This document shows positions 1 to 10,958 of a stretch of 64,000 nucleotides of DNA, piece by piece. The position numbers were made by a program, and so were the translations under genes. Under the pieces are notes generated by a model that made no database searches, was not told where the DNA came from, and worked only from the letters and a program-made list of their open reading frames with translations. Source of the DNA: Pseudarthrobacter chlorophenolicus (GTDB lineage Bacteria > Actinomycetota > Actinomycetes > Actinomycetales > Micrococcaceae); contig NZ_JZTW01000020.1 in assembly GCF_000962805.1 (NCBI RefSeq), forward strand, positions 1 to 64,000, in the 5' to 3' direction. Within the stretch, counting starts at the first letter, position 1. Each line of letters opens with the position of its first letter.

Positions 1-78
1 GTTGGCTGTGTGTGGTAACCACCAACCTAAGAGGTCTTCACCTATTCACGATGTAACCAACGTCCTGACCCAGTACAC

Positions 79-3636
<3,558 letters not shown>

Positions 3637-3642
3637 CGCACT

Positions 3643-3648
3643 ATTCTA
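3643..3648 (-). promoter_or_regulatory. -10 box for leaderless dnaE transcript
   Basis: On the minus strand TAGAAT (5 of 6 matches to TATAAT) is followed by six bases and then the GTG start of dnaE at 3636. That places the -10 hexamer at -12 to -7 if transcription starts on the G of GTG. No purine-rich ribosome-binding site lies between. A leaderless mRNA is inferred; no convincing -35 box is seen. Confidence 0.5.
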
Positions 3649-3686
3649 TGCGCTGGCCGGTTACAGCCCTGCCAAGACGATGCCGC

Positions 3687-4613
3687 TCACGCCTGTCCCG
3701 AGGCGAGCACGTCGAGGGCGAAGGCAAGGTCCTGGGGATAATCGCTGGTCACACGCACCCGCTCACCCGTCACGGGGTGGTCGAAGCCGAGTTCCCGGGC
3801 ATGGAGCCACTGCCGGGTGAGCCCCAGGGTCGCAGCCAGGCGCGGATCGGCGCCGTACGTGAGGTCGCCCGCGCAGGGGTGGCGGAGTGCGGAGAAATGG
3901 ACGCGGATCTGGTGCGTGCGGCCGGTCTCGAGGTGCACTTCCACGAGGGAAGCCTTGCCAAAGGCTTCCAGTACCTCATAGTGGGTCACGGATGGCCGGC
4001 CCTCTTCCGTCACGGCAAAGCGCCAGTCGTGCCCCGGGTGGCGGCCAATGGGTGCATCAATGGTGCCGGTCAGCGGATCCGGCAGGCCCTGCACTACGGC
4101 GTGGTACACCTTGTCCACCGTGCGTTCCTTAAACGCCCGCTTGAGGGCTGTGTAGGCCCGCTCGGACTTGGCCACCACCATCACGCCTGACGTCCCGACG
4201 TCGAGCCGGTGGACAATCCCGGCCCGTTCCGGCGAACCGGATGTGGAGATGCGGTAGCCGGCACCGGCGAGCCCACCCACCACGGTGGGCCCCACCCAGC
4301 CGGGAGAAGGGTGCGCGGCGACCCCCACCGGTTTATCGACGACGACGAAATCATCGTCGTCCAGCAGGATCTTCAGGCCTTCCACAATTTCCTCCACGAC
4401 TTCCAGCGGATCACGCCGCTCCGGAATGGTGACCTCCAGCGTGTCGCCGGCCGCCAGTTTCGCTGACTTGCCAAGGGCTTTACCCCGGCTGAGCACATGT
4501 CCTTCCGCGATCAGGGCTGCAGCGGCAGAGCGCGAAATCCCCATCATGGCTGCGAGGCCAGCATCCGCGCGGGTGCCACCGTATTCTTCCGTGACGATGA
4601 TCTGCTCAGGCAT
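3687..4613 (-). CDS. RluD/RluA-family rRNA pseudouridine synthase
   Basis: Predicted large-subunit rRNA pseudouridine synthase of the RluA/RluD family, about 308 aa. An N-terminal S4-like RNA-binding domain covers roughly residues 5-75. The catalytic domain has the family motif HRLDVGTSG, with the nucleophilic aspartate at about residue 138, followed by the RTHQIRVH motif characteristic of the family. The chosen ATG at 4613 overlaps the lspA stop by 8 bases, indicating translational coupling; an upstream ATG at 4640 is possible but would extend deeper into lspA. By family and by its position next to lspA it matches Rv1540 of M. tuberculosis. The exact uridine targets cannot be read from the sequence. 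Confidence 0.92.
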   Translation of the reverse strand: MPEQIIVTEEYGGTRADAGLAAMMGISRSAAAALIAEGHVLSRGKALGKSAKLAAGDTLEVTIPERRDPLEVVEEIVEGLKILLDDDDFVVVDKPVGVAAHPSPGWVGPTVVGGLAGAGYRISTSGSPERAGIVHRLDVGTSGVMVVAKSERAYTALKRAFKERTVDKVYHAVVQGLPDPLTGTIDAPIGRHPGHDWRFAVTEEGRPSVTHYEVLEAFGKASLVEVHLETGRTHQIRVHFSALRHPCAGDLTYGADPRLAATLGLTRQWLHARELGFDHPVTGERVRVTSDYPQDLAFALDVLASGQA

Positions 4614-5178
4614 CGGCGTCCGTGCCTTTCCGCTCGCCATGTACCCGGCTTCCATCCAGGGAAATGCCGCGAAGGGTCAGGATGCAGATGATGGCTACGG
4701 CGGAGACCACCGCGGAATCGGCAATGTTGAAGATGGCAAAGTTGGGCAGCTGGATGAAGTCCACCACGTGGCCCATGCCGAAGGAGGGTTCCCGGAAGAG
4801 CCGGTCCGTCAGGTTCCCCAATGCCCCGCCCAACAGGAGGCCCAGCGCAAGGGCCCACCAAACAGACCCCAGTTTCCGGACCTGGAAGAGGATGGCGATG
4901 GCGACGGCGGCCATGATGATGGAAAACACCCAGGTGACGTTCTCGCCAATGGAGAAGGCTGCGCCGGAATTTCGGATGAAATACCAGTGCAGGAGGGGAG
5001 GCAGGACCGGGATGCGTTCGCCCTCCACCATGGAGGACGTCACCCACATTTTGGTCAGCTGGTCGAAGACGTAGGCAAATACTGCGAATCCGGCGAAGAA
5101 GGACAGCAGCACCCCGCGTCGTGGGCGGGGTGACGGCGGGACAGGGCGTGCAGCGCCGGCGGCAAGTTCGTCAGTCAT
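4606..5178 (-). CDS. lspA: Lipoprotein signal peptidase II
   Basis: Membrane aspartyl protease that cleaves the signal peptide of diacylglyceryl-modified prolipoproteins, 190 aa. Four hydrophobic segments are visible at about residues 22-42, 82-100, 107-120 and 150-168. The conserved family motifs are present: NSGAAFS at 70-76, GNLTDR with catalytic D125, and FNIADS with catalytic D154. The ATG at 5178 gives the usual length; the open frame continues further upstream but that extension would run through the divIVA terminator and has no membrane character. The 3' end overlaps the pseudouridine synthase gene by 8 bases, so the pair is probably one operon. Confidence 0.95.
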   Translation of the reverse strand: MTDELAAGAARPVPPSPRPRRGVLLSFFAGFAVFAYVFDQLTKMWVTSSMVEGERIPVLPPLLHWYFIRNSGAAFSIGENVTWVFSIIMAAVAIAILFQVRKLGSVWWALALGLLLGGALGNLTDRLFREPSFGMGHVVDFIQLPNFAIFNIADSAVVSAVAIICILTLRGISLDGSRVHGERKGTDADA

Positions 5179-5210
5179 GGTGCTTTCATTCGTAAAACCT
5201 GGGTCAATGC

Positions 5211-5250
5211 CAAAAGCCGGTGGCCGAGGAATCCTCAGCCACCGGCTTTC
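5211..5250 (-). terminator. Rho-independent terminator after divIVA
   Basis: A GC-rich stem of about 11 bp (AAGCCGGTGGC paired with GCCACCGGCTT) with a 12-base loop is followed by T residues on the minus strand. It lies just after the divIVA stop at 5270 and before lspA, separating the division cluster from the lspA operon. Confidence 0.8.
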
Positions 5251-5269
5251 AGAATACGTGCTGTACGTG

Positions 5270-5956
5270 TTAGTTGGCTTCGCTGACTTCCGGCGTGGCC
5301 ACGGAGCCGCGGGCATCCAGATCACGCAGCTGGCCTTCGATGTAGGCCTTCAGGCGTGAGCGGTAGTCGCGCTCGAAGCCACGAAGCTGCTCCACCTTGC
5401 GTTCCAGGACGGAGCGCTGCTGCTCCAGTGCACCGAGGATCTTGCGGGACTTTTCCTGGGCATCGTTGACGAGGCTGCTGGCTTCGATCTGCGCCTCGGC
5501 GATGATCTTGTCCTTCTGCGACTGGCCGTCTGCGACGTGGCGGTCGTGCATCTGCTGCGCCATGGCCAGCAGGCCCGCAGCGGATTCAGCGGAGGGCGTG
5601 GACGTGGACGCCGCTGCGGGAGCAGGGGCTGCGGCGACGGGGGCGGCCTGCTGGACGTCCTTCTTCTTCGCTTCGGCGGCCTTGGCCTCAGCCTCGGCCT
5701 TTTCGCGGGCTTCGTCCTTGTCAGCCTTGACGGGCGCGGGAACCTTTTCCACCACAGGGGCGGCAGCGGCAGTTGCCGGAACGCTGGATCCAGCCTCGGC
5801 GAGCTTCTTGCGGAGCTCGTCGTTCTCCTGGTTCAGGCGGCGAAGTTCAACGACGATCTCGTCCAGGAAGTCATCAACTTCGTCCTGGTCGTAGCCCTCG
5901 CGGAACTTGGTCGGCTGAAAGCGCTTGTTGACAACGTCTTCTGGCGTCAAAGCCAT
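5270..5956 (-). CDS. divIVA: DivIVA/Wag31 polar growth scaffold
   Basis: DivIVA-family coiled-coil protein (228 aa), the actinobacterial Wag31 scaffold that marks cell poles and directs peripheral cell-wall synthesis. The N-terminal membrane-curvature domain is recognisable in residues 1-35 (LTPEDVVNKRF, then YDQDEVDDFLDEI). A first coiled coil runs to about residue 55, followed by an Ala/Pro/Lys-rich linker at about 55-135, and a C-terminal coiled coil from about 140 to 215. Gene order sepF-yggT-divIVA is the standard actinobacterial arrangement (Rv2147c-Rv2145c). It is preceded by a 176-base gap with its own likely promoter and followed by a strong terminator. Confidence 0.96.
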   Translation of the reverse strand: MALTPEDVVNKRFQPTKFREGYDQDEVDDFLDEIVVELRRLNQENDELRKKLAEAGSSVPATAAAAPVVEKVPAPVKADKDEAREKAEAEAKAAEAKKKDVQQAAPVAAAPAPAAASTSTPSAESAAGLLAMAQQMHDRHVADGQSQKDKIIAEAQIEASSLVNDAQEKSRKILGALEQQRSVLERKVEQLRGFERDYRSRLKAYIEGQLRDLDARGSVATPEVSEAN

Positions 5957-6043
5957 CTGGTCACCTCACTGGTCTGGTTAGTCAGTAGGCCTTCCGGCCG
6001 TCAAAACTACGGTACCTAAATTTGGTCTGCTATCTCTAATTCA

Positions 6044-6058
6044 ACACTGCAGTGTCAA
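6044..6058 (-). promoter_or_regulatory. Possible divIVA promoter with overlapping palindrome
   Basis: On the minus strand a perfect TTGACA -35 hexamer (6053-6058) overlaps a 12-bp perfect palindrome ACACTGCAGTGT (6044-6055). A weak GATAGC -10 candidate lies 18 bases downstream. The gap between yggT and divIVA is 176 bases, so an internal promoter is plausible. The palindrome could be an operator, but no regulator is identified. Confidence 0.35.
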
Positions 6059-6132
6059 ACTCGAGTTTCCCTGCTTCACACTATCCGGTCCCGGTGGCAC
6101 GGTCCTGCGTTGCATGGGTTTAAATCTCTGAA

Positions 6133-6420
6133 TCAGGCGAAGCTTCTGGTGATTCCCATCGCAATGCTGACCGCGATGAAGAGGATCAGGAATCCGAGGT
6201 CCAGCGAGATGCCGCCCAGGCGCAGCGGCGGGATCAACCGGCGCAGCACTTTCAGGGGCGGGTCCGTGATGGAGTACACGGCGTGCGCCACCACCAGGGC
6301 GATGCCGCGCGGCCGCCATTCCCGGGCGAACATCTGCACCCAGTCGAATACCAGGCGGATGATCAGGGCAACAAAAAACAGCAGGAGCGCGAGGTAGACA
6401 AGTCCGAAAACAATTCCCAT
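6133..6420 (-). CDS. YggT family membrane protein
   Basis: Small integral membrane protein of the YggT family (95 aa, normal length). Two hydrophobic segments, about residues 2-26 and 72-92, flank a central stretch containing SITDPPLKVLRRLIPP, which is the conserved family core. Homologues sit between sepF and divIVA in nearly all actinobacteria (Rv2146c). The biochemical role is not established; a link to division or osmotic tolerance is suggested by context. It is separated from sepF by 121 bases that contain a stable hairpin, so its expression may be uncoupled from sepF. Confidence 0.88.
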   Translation of the reverse strand: MGIVFGLVYLALLLFFVALIIRLVFDWVQMFAREWRPRGIALVVAHAVYSITDPPLKVLRRLIPPLRLGGISLDLGFLILFIAVSIAMGITRSFA

Positions 6421-6494
6421 GCCTTAACTCATATCTCCATGTTCAAAAAGCCGATGCCGCGGTGGCGCCGATGTGTTGTGTCTATTTCAGCACA

Positions 6495-6524
6495 GATGCC
6501 AGACAGGTGTCCCTGCCTGGCATC
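6495..6524 (-). terminator. Hairpin between sepF and yggT
   Basis: GATGCCAG pairs with CTGGCATC and the stem extends to about 13 bp with one G-U pair around a GACA loop. It begins about 18 bases after the sepF stop on the minus strand. There is no T tract, so it may attenuate or protect the mRNA rather than terminate fully. Confidence 0.45.
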
Positions 6525-6541
6525 CGTTCAACGTTTGCGGG

Positions 6542-7072
6542 TCAGCTCTGGTTGAAGAAGCTGGCCTGGGTGTCGCTGGCCTTCTTGTCGTCACCGATGA
6601 CCTCAACGTAGGACGGCGACAGGAGGAACACCTTGTTGGTGACCCGTTCGATGCTGCCCCGGAGGCCGAAGACCAGCCCGGCGGAGAAGTCCACCAACCG
6701 CTTGGCGTCCGACTCGCCCATGTCGGTGACATTCATGATCACCGGAATGCCGTCCCGGAAGCTCTCACCGATGAGCTTGGCATCGTTGTAGGAGCGCGGG
6801 TGGATGGTGGTGATCTGGCGGAGGCCTGAGGTCTCTTCGCGGCTGGAGGCCGCACGCTTGATGGGGGTCACAGGGGCGCGGTATTCCTCTTCGGGGGTGT
6901 AGGACGTTTCACGGCTGACCTCGCGGACGGGTGCAGGTGCACGGCGTTCCTCGCGGTCTGCTTCCATTGTTTCGTCCTCCTCCTTACGTGTGTTCAATTG
7001 CTCGGACTCGTAATGCTCATCGCCGTCGGCGAGCCCAAGATAGATCATTGTCTTGCGCAGAGCGCCGGCCAT
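6542..7072 (-). CDS. sepF: Cell division protein SepF
   Basis: SepF (176 aa) is the membrane anchor and bundling factor of the FtsZ ring in actinobacteria, which lack FtsA and ZipA. The N-terminal 20 residues (start MAGALRKTMIYLGLA) form the amphipathic membrane-binding helix. A charged, disordered linker follows at about 25-85, and the globular SepF domain spans about 88-170, with IHPRSYNDA and the GESDAKRLVDF segment recognisable. The start has a good AGGAG ribosome-binding site 7 bases upstream. The gene lies directly downstream of the yggS-type gene in the conserved ftsZ-pgeF-yggS-sepF order. Confidence 0.95.
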   Translation of the reverse strand: MAGALRKTMIYLGLADGDEHYESEQLNTRKEEDETMEADREERRAPAPVREVSRETSYTPEEEYRAPVTPIKRAASSREETSGLRQITTIHPRSYNDAKLIGESFRDGIPVIMNVTDMGESDAKRLVDFSAGLVFGLRGSIERVTNKVFLLSPSYVEVIGDDKKASDTQASFFNQS

Positions 7073-7162
7073 GGTCGACTCCTAATCGTGTCCCGTAAGC
7101 GGGCCGCCCAATGACTTGACAGCACTGGAGTCCCCCGCCCATCACTTCCAACAGTCCCGACG

Positions 7163-7900
7163 CTACCCCACGGCCGGACGCGATCCGAGAATATCGGAAC
7201 CGATCCGCAGGTGTGTCGCCCCAAATTTGATCGCTGCTTCAAGGTCCTGGCTCATACCGGCCGAAATGCCGGATGCCGCGGGGTGGGCCTGCACCAGCAG
7301 TTCCGAGACCCGGGCGAGCTTTTCAAAGGCCGGTTCGGGCGCGGCACCGAGCGGAGCCACCGCCATGACACCTGCCAGGCGCAAGCCTTCCGAGGCGGCG
7401 ATCCGGTCGGCAAGCGCCGGAACGTCGGCGGGCAATGCGCCGCCCCGGTGCGCTCCGGCGTCTTCCTCAAGACTGACCTGGATGTAGCAGTCCAGTGGGT
7501 CCCGGCCCGTGGCCTCCTGTTCGTTGAGCACCGCTTTGGCCAGCGCATCAACAAGCTGGGGCCGGTCCACCGAATGGACGGCAGCCGCATAGCGCACCAC
7601 TGACTTGGCCTTTTTGGTCTGCAACTGGCCGACGAAGTGCCAGGCCAGGCCAGCCCCAGCCAGCTCGGCCGCCTTGGCCGCGGCCTCCTGGTCCCGGTTC
7701 TCGCCGACGTCCGTCACGCCCAGCGCGGCCAGGCGGCGGACGTCATCCGCCGGATGGAACTTGGTAACCACGATCAGCCTGGGCGGTTGCCCCTCGCGCC
7801 CCGCCGACTCGACGGCCTTGGCGATGCGCTCCCGTACCGCGTCCAGCCGCCGGGAGAGTTCGCGGAAGCGGGGATCAGCGGCAGCTGCGGAGTCAGTCAT
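7163..7900 (-). CDS. YggS-type PLP homeostasis protein
   Basis: Pyridoxal-5'-phosphate-binding protein of the YggS/PROSC (YlmE) family, 245 aa. It folds as an alanine-racemase-like barrel and buffers the cellular PLP pool; it is not an enzyme of known reaction. The PLP lysine is K47 in VVTKFHP, and the C-terminal segment SAGMSQDLEAAIKFGATHLR carries the conserved phosphate-binding features. ATG at 7900 overlaps the pgeF stop by 8 bases, indicating coupled translation. Its place beside ftsZ and sepF is conserved across Gram-positive bacteria (Rv2148c). Confidence 0.93.
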   Translation of the reverse strand: MTDSAAAADPRFRELSRRLDAVRERIAKAVESAGREGQPPRLIVVTKFHPADDVRRLAALGVTDVGENRDQEAAAKAAELAGAGLAWHFVGQLQTKKAKSVVRYAAAVHSVDRPQLVDALAKAVLNEQEATGRDPLDCYIQVSLEEDAGAHRGGALPADVPALADRIAASEGLRLAGVMAVAPLGAAPEPAFEKLARVSELLVQAHPAASGISAGMSQDLEAAIKFGATHLRIGSDILGSRPAVG

Positions 7901-8582
7901 GGCACCACACCAACCCTGCAAAGCGGCCGGTGTGGCGGTCACGGCGGTAGGAATACTGGGACGGCGTCTCAAGGGTGCAGGGACCGCTGTATTCGACAGT
8001 CACGCCGGCGTTTTCGAGCTGGCTCCGCGCACCGGCCGGCAAGTCGAGGCCGGGAGTGCCCCAGGACGTTGTGCTCCGGGCTGCCGGCACCGCGGCAACT
8101 ACCTCGTCCTGCATGGCCCCGGGGACTTCGTAGCAGCGCCCGCAGACTGAGGGTCCAAGCCAGGCCCGGATGCCGGTGGCCCCTAACGAGGCCATGCGCT
8201 CAACGGCTGCGGGGATGACTCCGTGCTCAACGCCGGGACGGCCTGCGTGGGCCACTGCAAGAACGGGGCCCTCAGCTGACACACCCGCCAGGATCACGGG
8301 GATGCAGTCCGCCACCATGACGGCCAGCGGAGTGCCGCGTGACACCATCGCGTCCGCCTCAGGCGCGGGACTGGCGGCATCCACCAGAGCTACGTCCGTT
8401 CCGTGGACCTGGTTCATGAACCGGAGGCTGCCGGCACTGACGCCAATCTCCTCTTCGAGCCGTGAACGGCGTTGCCGGACCGCTTCGGGATCGTCTCCGA
8501 CGTGGAGCGCCAGATTGCCGGCGTCGCTGGTCGTAAAAGCGGCCGACACCCCCGGAAGGATGCCGGCCCGCCAGTGGAACAA
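7893..8582 (-). CDS. pgeF: PgeF/YfiH-type multicopper-like purine or muropeptide enzyme
   Basis: Member of the YfiH/PgeF (DUF152, laccase-domain) family, 229 aa. E. coli PgeF edits misincorporated L-Ser from UDP-MurNAc precursors, while other members have adenosine phosphorylase/deaminase activity. The metal or active-site residues are visible: H60 in NQVHG, C93 in ADCIP and H112 in AHAG. The usual AHAGWRG motif reads AHAGRPG here, a variant I believe is common in actinobacteria. It starts 8 bases after ftsZ and overlaps the yggS-type gene. In this cell-wall cluster a precursor-editing role is attractive but inferred. Confidence 0.88.
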   Translation of the reverse strand: MFHWRAGILPGVSAAFTTSDAGNLALHVGDDPEAVRQRRSRLEEEIGVSAGSLRFMNQVHGTDVALVDAASPAPEADAMVSRGTPLAVMVADCIPVILAGVSAEGPVLAVAHAGRPGVEHGVIPAAVERMASLGATGIRAWLGPSVCGRCYEVPGAMQDEVVAAVPAARSTTSWGTPGLDLPAGARSQLENAGVTVEYSGPCTLETPSQYSYRRDRHTGRFAGLVWCHD

Positions 8583-8590
8583 GCCGCTGC

Positions 8591-9838
8591 CTACTTCAGG
8601 AAGTCGGGGACATCCAGGTCGTCCTGGTGGTTGCCGGTAAGGTCCGGCTCCACTACGGACGGCAGGTCCACGTCAAAACCGGAATCTGCGGGTACCGCAG
8701 TGGGGCGCTGCTGGCCCCAGTTGCTCAGGCCGGCCGCACCGACTCCTGCGTGGACCGGCTGGACGTTGGGCTGGTGGCTGCCACCCTGGTGGTTACCGGC
8801 GGCCGGCGCCTGCGACGGCGCAGGTGCTGCGGGCCGCTGCGGCGCAGCCTGTGCCTGCGGCTGTGACTGGTCCATGGACGGCGAAGTTGCCTTGACGTCG
8901 TCGAAGCCCGCAGCAATGACGGTGACCCTCGCCTCGTCGCCGAGGGCATCGTCGATCACGGCACCGAAGATGATGTTCGCTTCCGGGTGGGCAACTTCCT
9001 GGACCAGGCGCGCGGCCTCGTTGATCTCGAACAGGCCGAGGTCCGAGCCGCCCTGGATGGACAGCAGCACACCGTGGGCGCCGTCGATGGAAGCCTCCAG
9101 CAGCGGCGAGGCGATGGCAAGCTCGGCCGCCTTGACGGCGCGGTCTTCGCCCCGCGCGGAGCCGATGCCCATGAGCGCGGAGCCGGCGCCCTGCATGACC
9201 GACTTGACGTCGGCGAAGTCGAGGTTGATCAGGCCGGGTGTGGTGATGAGGTCAGTGATGCCCTGGACGCCGGACAGCAGCACCTGGTCGGCTGAGCGGA
9301 AGGCGTCGAGGACCGAGACGTTGCGGTCGCTGATGGAAAGAAGGCGATCGTTGGGGATCACAATCAGGGTGTCCACTTCGTCGCGCAGGGCGTCGATGCC
9401 GGATTCGGCGGAGCCAGCGCGGCGGCGGCCTTCAAACGTGAAGGGACGGGTAACGACACCGATGGTCAGGGCGCCAAGGGAGCGCGCAATGCGGGCGACG
9501 ACGGGAGCGCCGCCGGTGCCGGTTCCGCCGCCTTCGCCAGCGGTCACGAAGACCATGTCGGCTCCGCGCAGCACTTCCTCGATTTCGTCGGCGTGGTCCT
9601 CGGCAGCCTGCTTGCCCACCTCCGGGTTGGCGCCGGCTCCAAGGCCGCGGGTCAGTTCCCGGCCTACATCGAGCTTGACGTCGGCGTCGCTCATCAGCAG
9701 TGCCTGGGCGTCGGTGTTGATGGCGATGAATTCAACACCTCGGAGGCCGACCTCGATCATGCGGTTGACTGCGTTCACGCCACCGCCGCCGATGCCGACG
9801 ACTTTGATGACGGCCAAGTAATTCTGCGGAGCTGCCAC
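8591..9838 (-). CDS. ftsZ: Cell division GTPase FtsZ
   Basis: Tubulin-like GTPase that forms the division ring, about 415 aa. The nucleotide-binding loop GIGGGGVNAVN lies at 16-25, and the tubulin signature GEGGGTGTGG at 101-110. The T7 synergy loop contains NLDFADV. A variable Pro/Gln/Ala-rich linker runs from about 320 to 390, and the last residues DDLDVPDFLK form the conserved C-terminal peptide that docks SepF and FtsW. The GTG at 9838 is chosen because an AAGGGA ribosome-binding site lies about 8 bases upstream and because homologues begin at this point. A 184-base gap to ftsQ carries the ftsZ promoter region. Confidence 0.98.
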   Translation of the reverse strand: MAAPQNYLAVIKVVGIGGGGVNAVNRMIEVGLRGVEFIAINTDAQALLMSDADVKLDVGRELTRGLGAGANPEVGKQAAEDHADEIEEVLRGADMVFVTAGEGGGTGTGGAPVVARIARSLGALTIGVVTRPFTFEGRRRAGSAESGIDALRDEVDTLIVIPNDRLLSISDRNVSVLDAFRSADQVLLSGVQGITDLITTPGLINLDFADVKSVMQGAGSALMGIGSARGEDRAVKAAELAIASPLLEASIDGAHGVLLSIQGGSDLGLFEINEAARLVQEVAHPEANIIFGAVIDDALGDEARVTVIAAGFDDVKATSPSMDQSQPQAQAAPQRPAAPAPSQAPAAGNHQGGSHQPNVQPVHAGVGAAGLSNWGQQRPTAVPADSGFDVDLPSVVEPDLTGNHQDDLDVPDFLK

Positions 9839-9902
9839 GTTACGTGTCCCTTGTTCGTGTCTTATTGCGAAAACTGATGGTGAGCTTGAAGCCTGCAACC
9901 TT

Positions 9903-9934
9903 AACCTTCGAGTTGAAGGTTATAGTTATGTCAA
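9903..9934 (-). promoter_or_regulatory. ftsZ promoter region with MerR-type inverted repeat
   Basis: On the minus strand a perfect -35 hexamer TTGACA (9929-9934) is followed by the inverted repeat AACCTTC-N5-GAAGGTT (9903-9921, perfect 7-bp arms around a 5-base centre). A weak -10 such as AAGGTT or GAAGGT would lie 19-20 bases from the -35. An over-long spacer filled by the operator is the classic layout for MerR-family activators. FtsR, a MerR regulator known to activate ftsZ in Corynebacterium glutamicum, has an orthologue at 46543. That FtsR binds here is inference. Confidence 0.55.
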
Positions 9935-10022
9935 GTAACTCATGTCTGTGACGGTATTTCCTCTGGTTCCCACATTCAATAACCGGGTCCGCGTGTCGGA
10001 TTAATACCGGGAAGAAAGCCGC

Positions 10023-10958
10023 TCACCGTGTCACCGGATGCCGCGGAACACTGACGTCGTAGACCTGCACGGGGTTCTTCGGATCAGCCGGAACCTTCAG
10101 CAGCGCGGCAAGGACCTTGGCTTTGAGTTCCTTCTCGGAGGCGTTGCCCCACACGATGGTCTGGCCGTCCACCAGTTTGAGCTCCACCGCATCAACGGAC
10201 TTAGCGGAGGCGTTCGACAACTTCGCCAGGACATCCGCGGGCAGAGCGCCCAGCACAGCAGCGGTGGCTTTGAAAAGGTCCTGTCCAATGGCACCGGCGC
10301 CGCCGTCGATCAGGGGCAGGGACACCGAGGCCGGGTCCGCGGTGGTGGCCAACTGCACGCCGTCCACGTCCACCAACTGGTACTGCTCCCCCTGTTTGAC
10401 CAGGGCCACGGGCACACGCTCGTGCACGGTGACAGCCAGTCCGGAGGGCGGCCTGGCCTCGGCCGACACGGACTTGACCTGGACCAGCGGCTCCAGGAGC
10501 CGGCTGACGTCGTCGTCACCGATCTGCGGCAAGGGCTTCCCCTGCAGGGGTTCCAGCGCCGCCTGAACCTGGGCAGGCGTCAGCAGCGACGTGCCGGACA
10601 CAGAAATGGTGCGCAGGGCAAGCACCGGTGAGTACACGGCACCGGCCAAAAGGGCAGCCACCAGTGCACACACGGTGCACAAAACCACAAGCAACCTCCG
10701 CCTGCGCCGCTTTCCCCTGGGTTCCGGGAAGGCGACGACGTTGGCGGCCGGGCCGGAATCAGATGCGGCCGATTTCCTGCCGCCTGCCCCGCCCGGGCGG
10801 GCGGCAGGTTTTTCTGTCCCCTGCACCGGTACGCTCCGCGACGCCGAGATCACCTCGTCCGCATCCGGGGAGCCTGCGGCATCCGCCTGGCCCCGCCCGC
10901 CGGGCGCCGTGCCTTTACGGCCCGTCGGAGTGTAAGTGGGACGGCGCGTGCTAGCCAC
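10023..10958 (-). CDS. ftsQ: Cell division protein FtsQ/DivIB
   Basis: Bitopic division protein (311 aa) that links early and late divisome parts through FtsL and FtsB-like partners. A disordered cytoplasmic N-terminus of about 85 residues ends in a basic RGKRRRRR stretch, followed by one transmembrane helix at about 89-110. A POTRA domain follows (LRTISVSGTSLLTPAQVQAAL, about 113-135), then the beta domain to the C-terminus. GTG at 10958 overlaps the murC stop by 8 bases. The long N-terminal cytoplasmic tail is typical of actinobacterial FtsQ. Confidence 0.93.
   Translation of the reverse strand: MASTRRPTYTPTGRKGTAPGGRGQADAAGSPDADEVISASRSVPVQGTEKPAARPGGAGGRKSAASDSGPAANVVAFPEPRGKRRRRRLLVVLCTVCALVAALLAGAVYSPVLALRTISVSGTSLLTPAQVQAALEPLQGKPLPQIGDDDVSRLLEPLVQVKSVSAEARPPSGLAVTVHERVPVALVKQGEQYQLVDVDGVQLATTADPASVSLPLIDGGAGAIGQDLFKATAAVLGALPADVLAKLSNASAKSVDAVELKLVDGQTIVWGNASEKELKAKVLAALLKVPADPKNPVQVYDVSVPRHPVTR

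Noticed and set aside
1..78. Possible gene end or repeat at the left edge
   Set aside because: Only imperfect GTTGG/CCAAC repeats are visible and the sequence is too short to judge.
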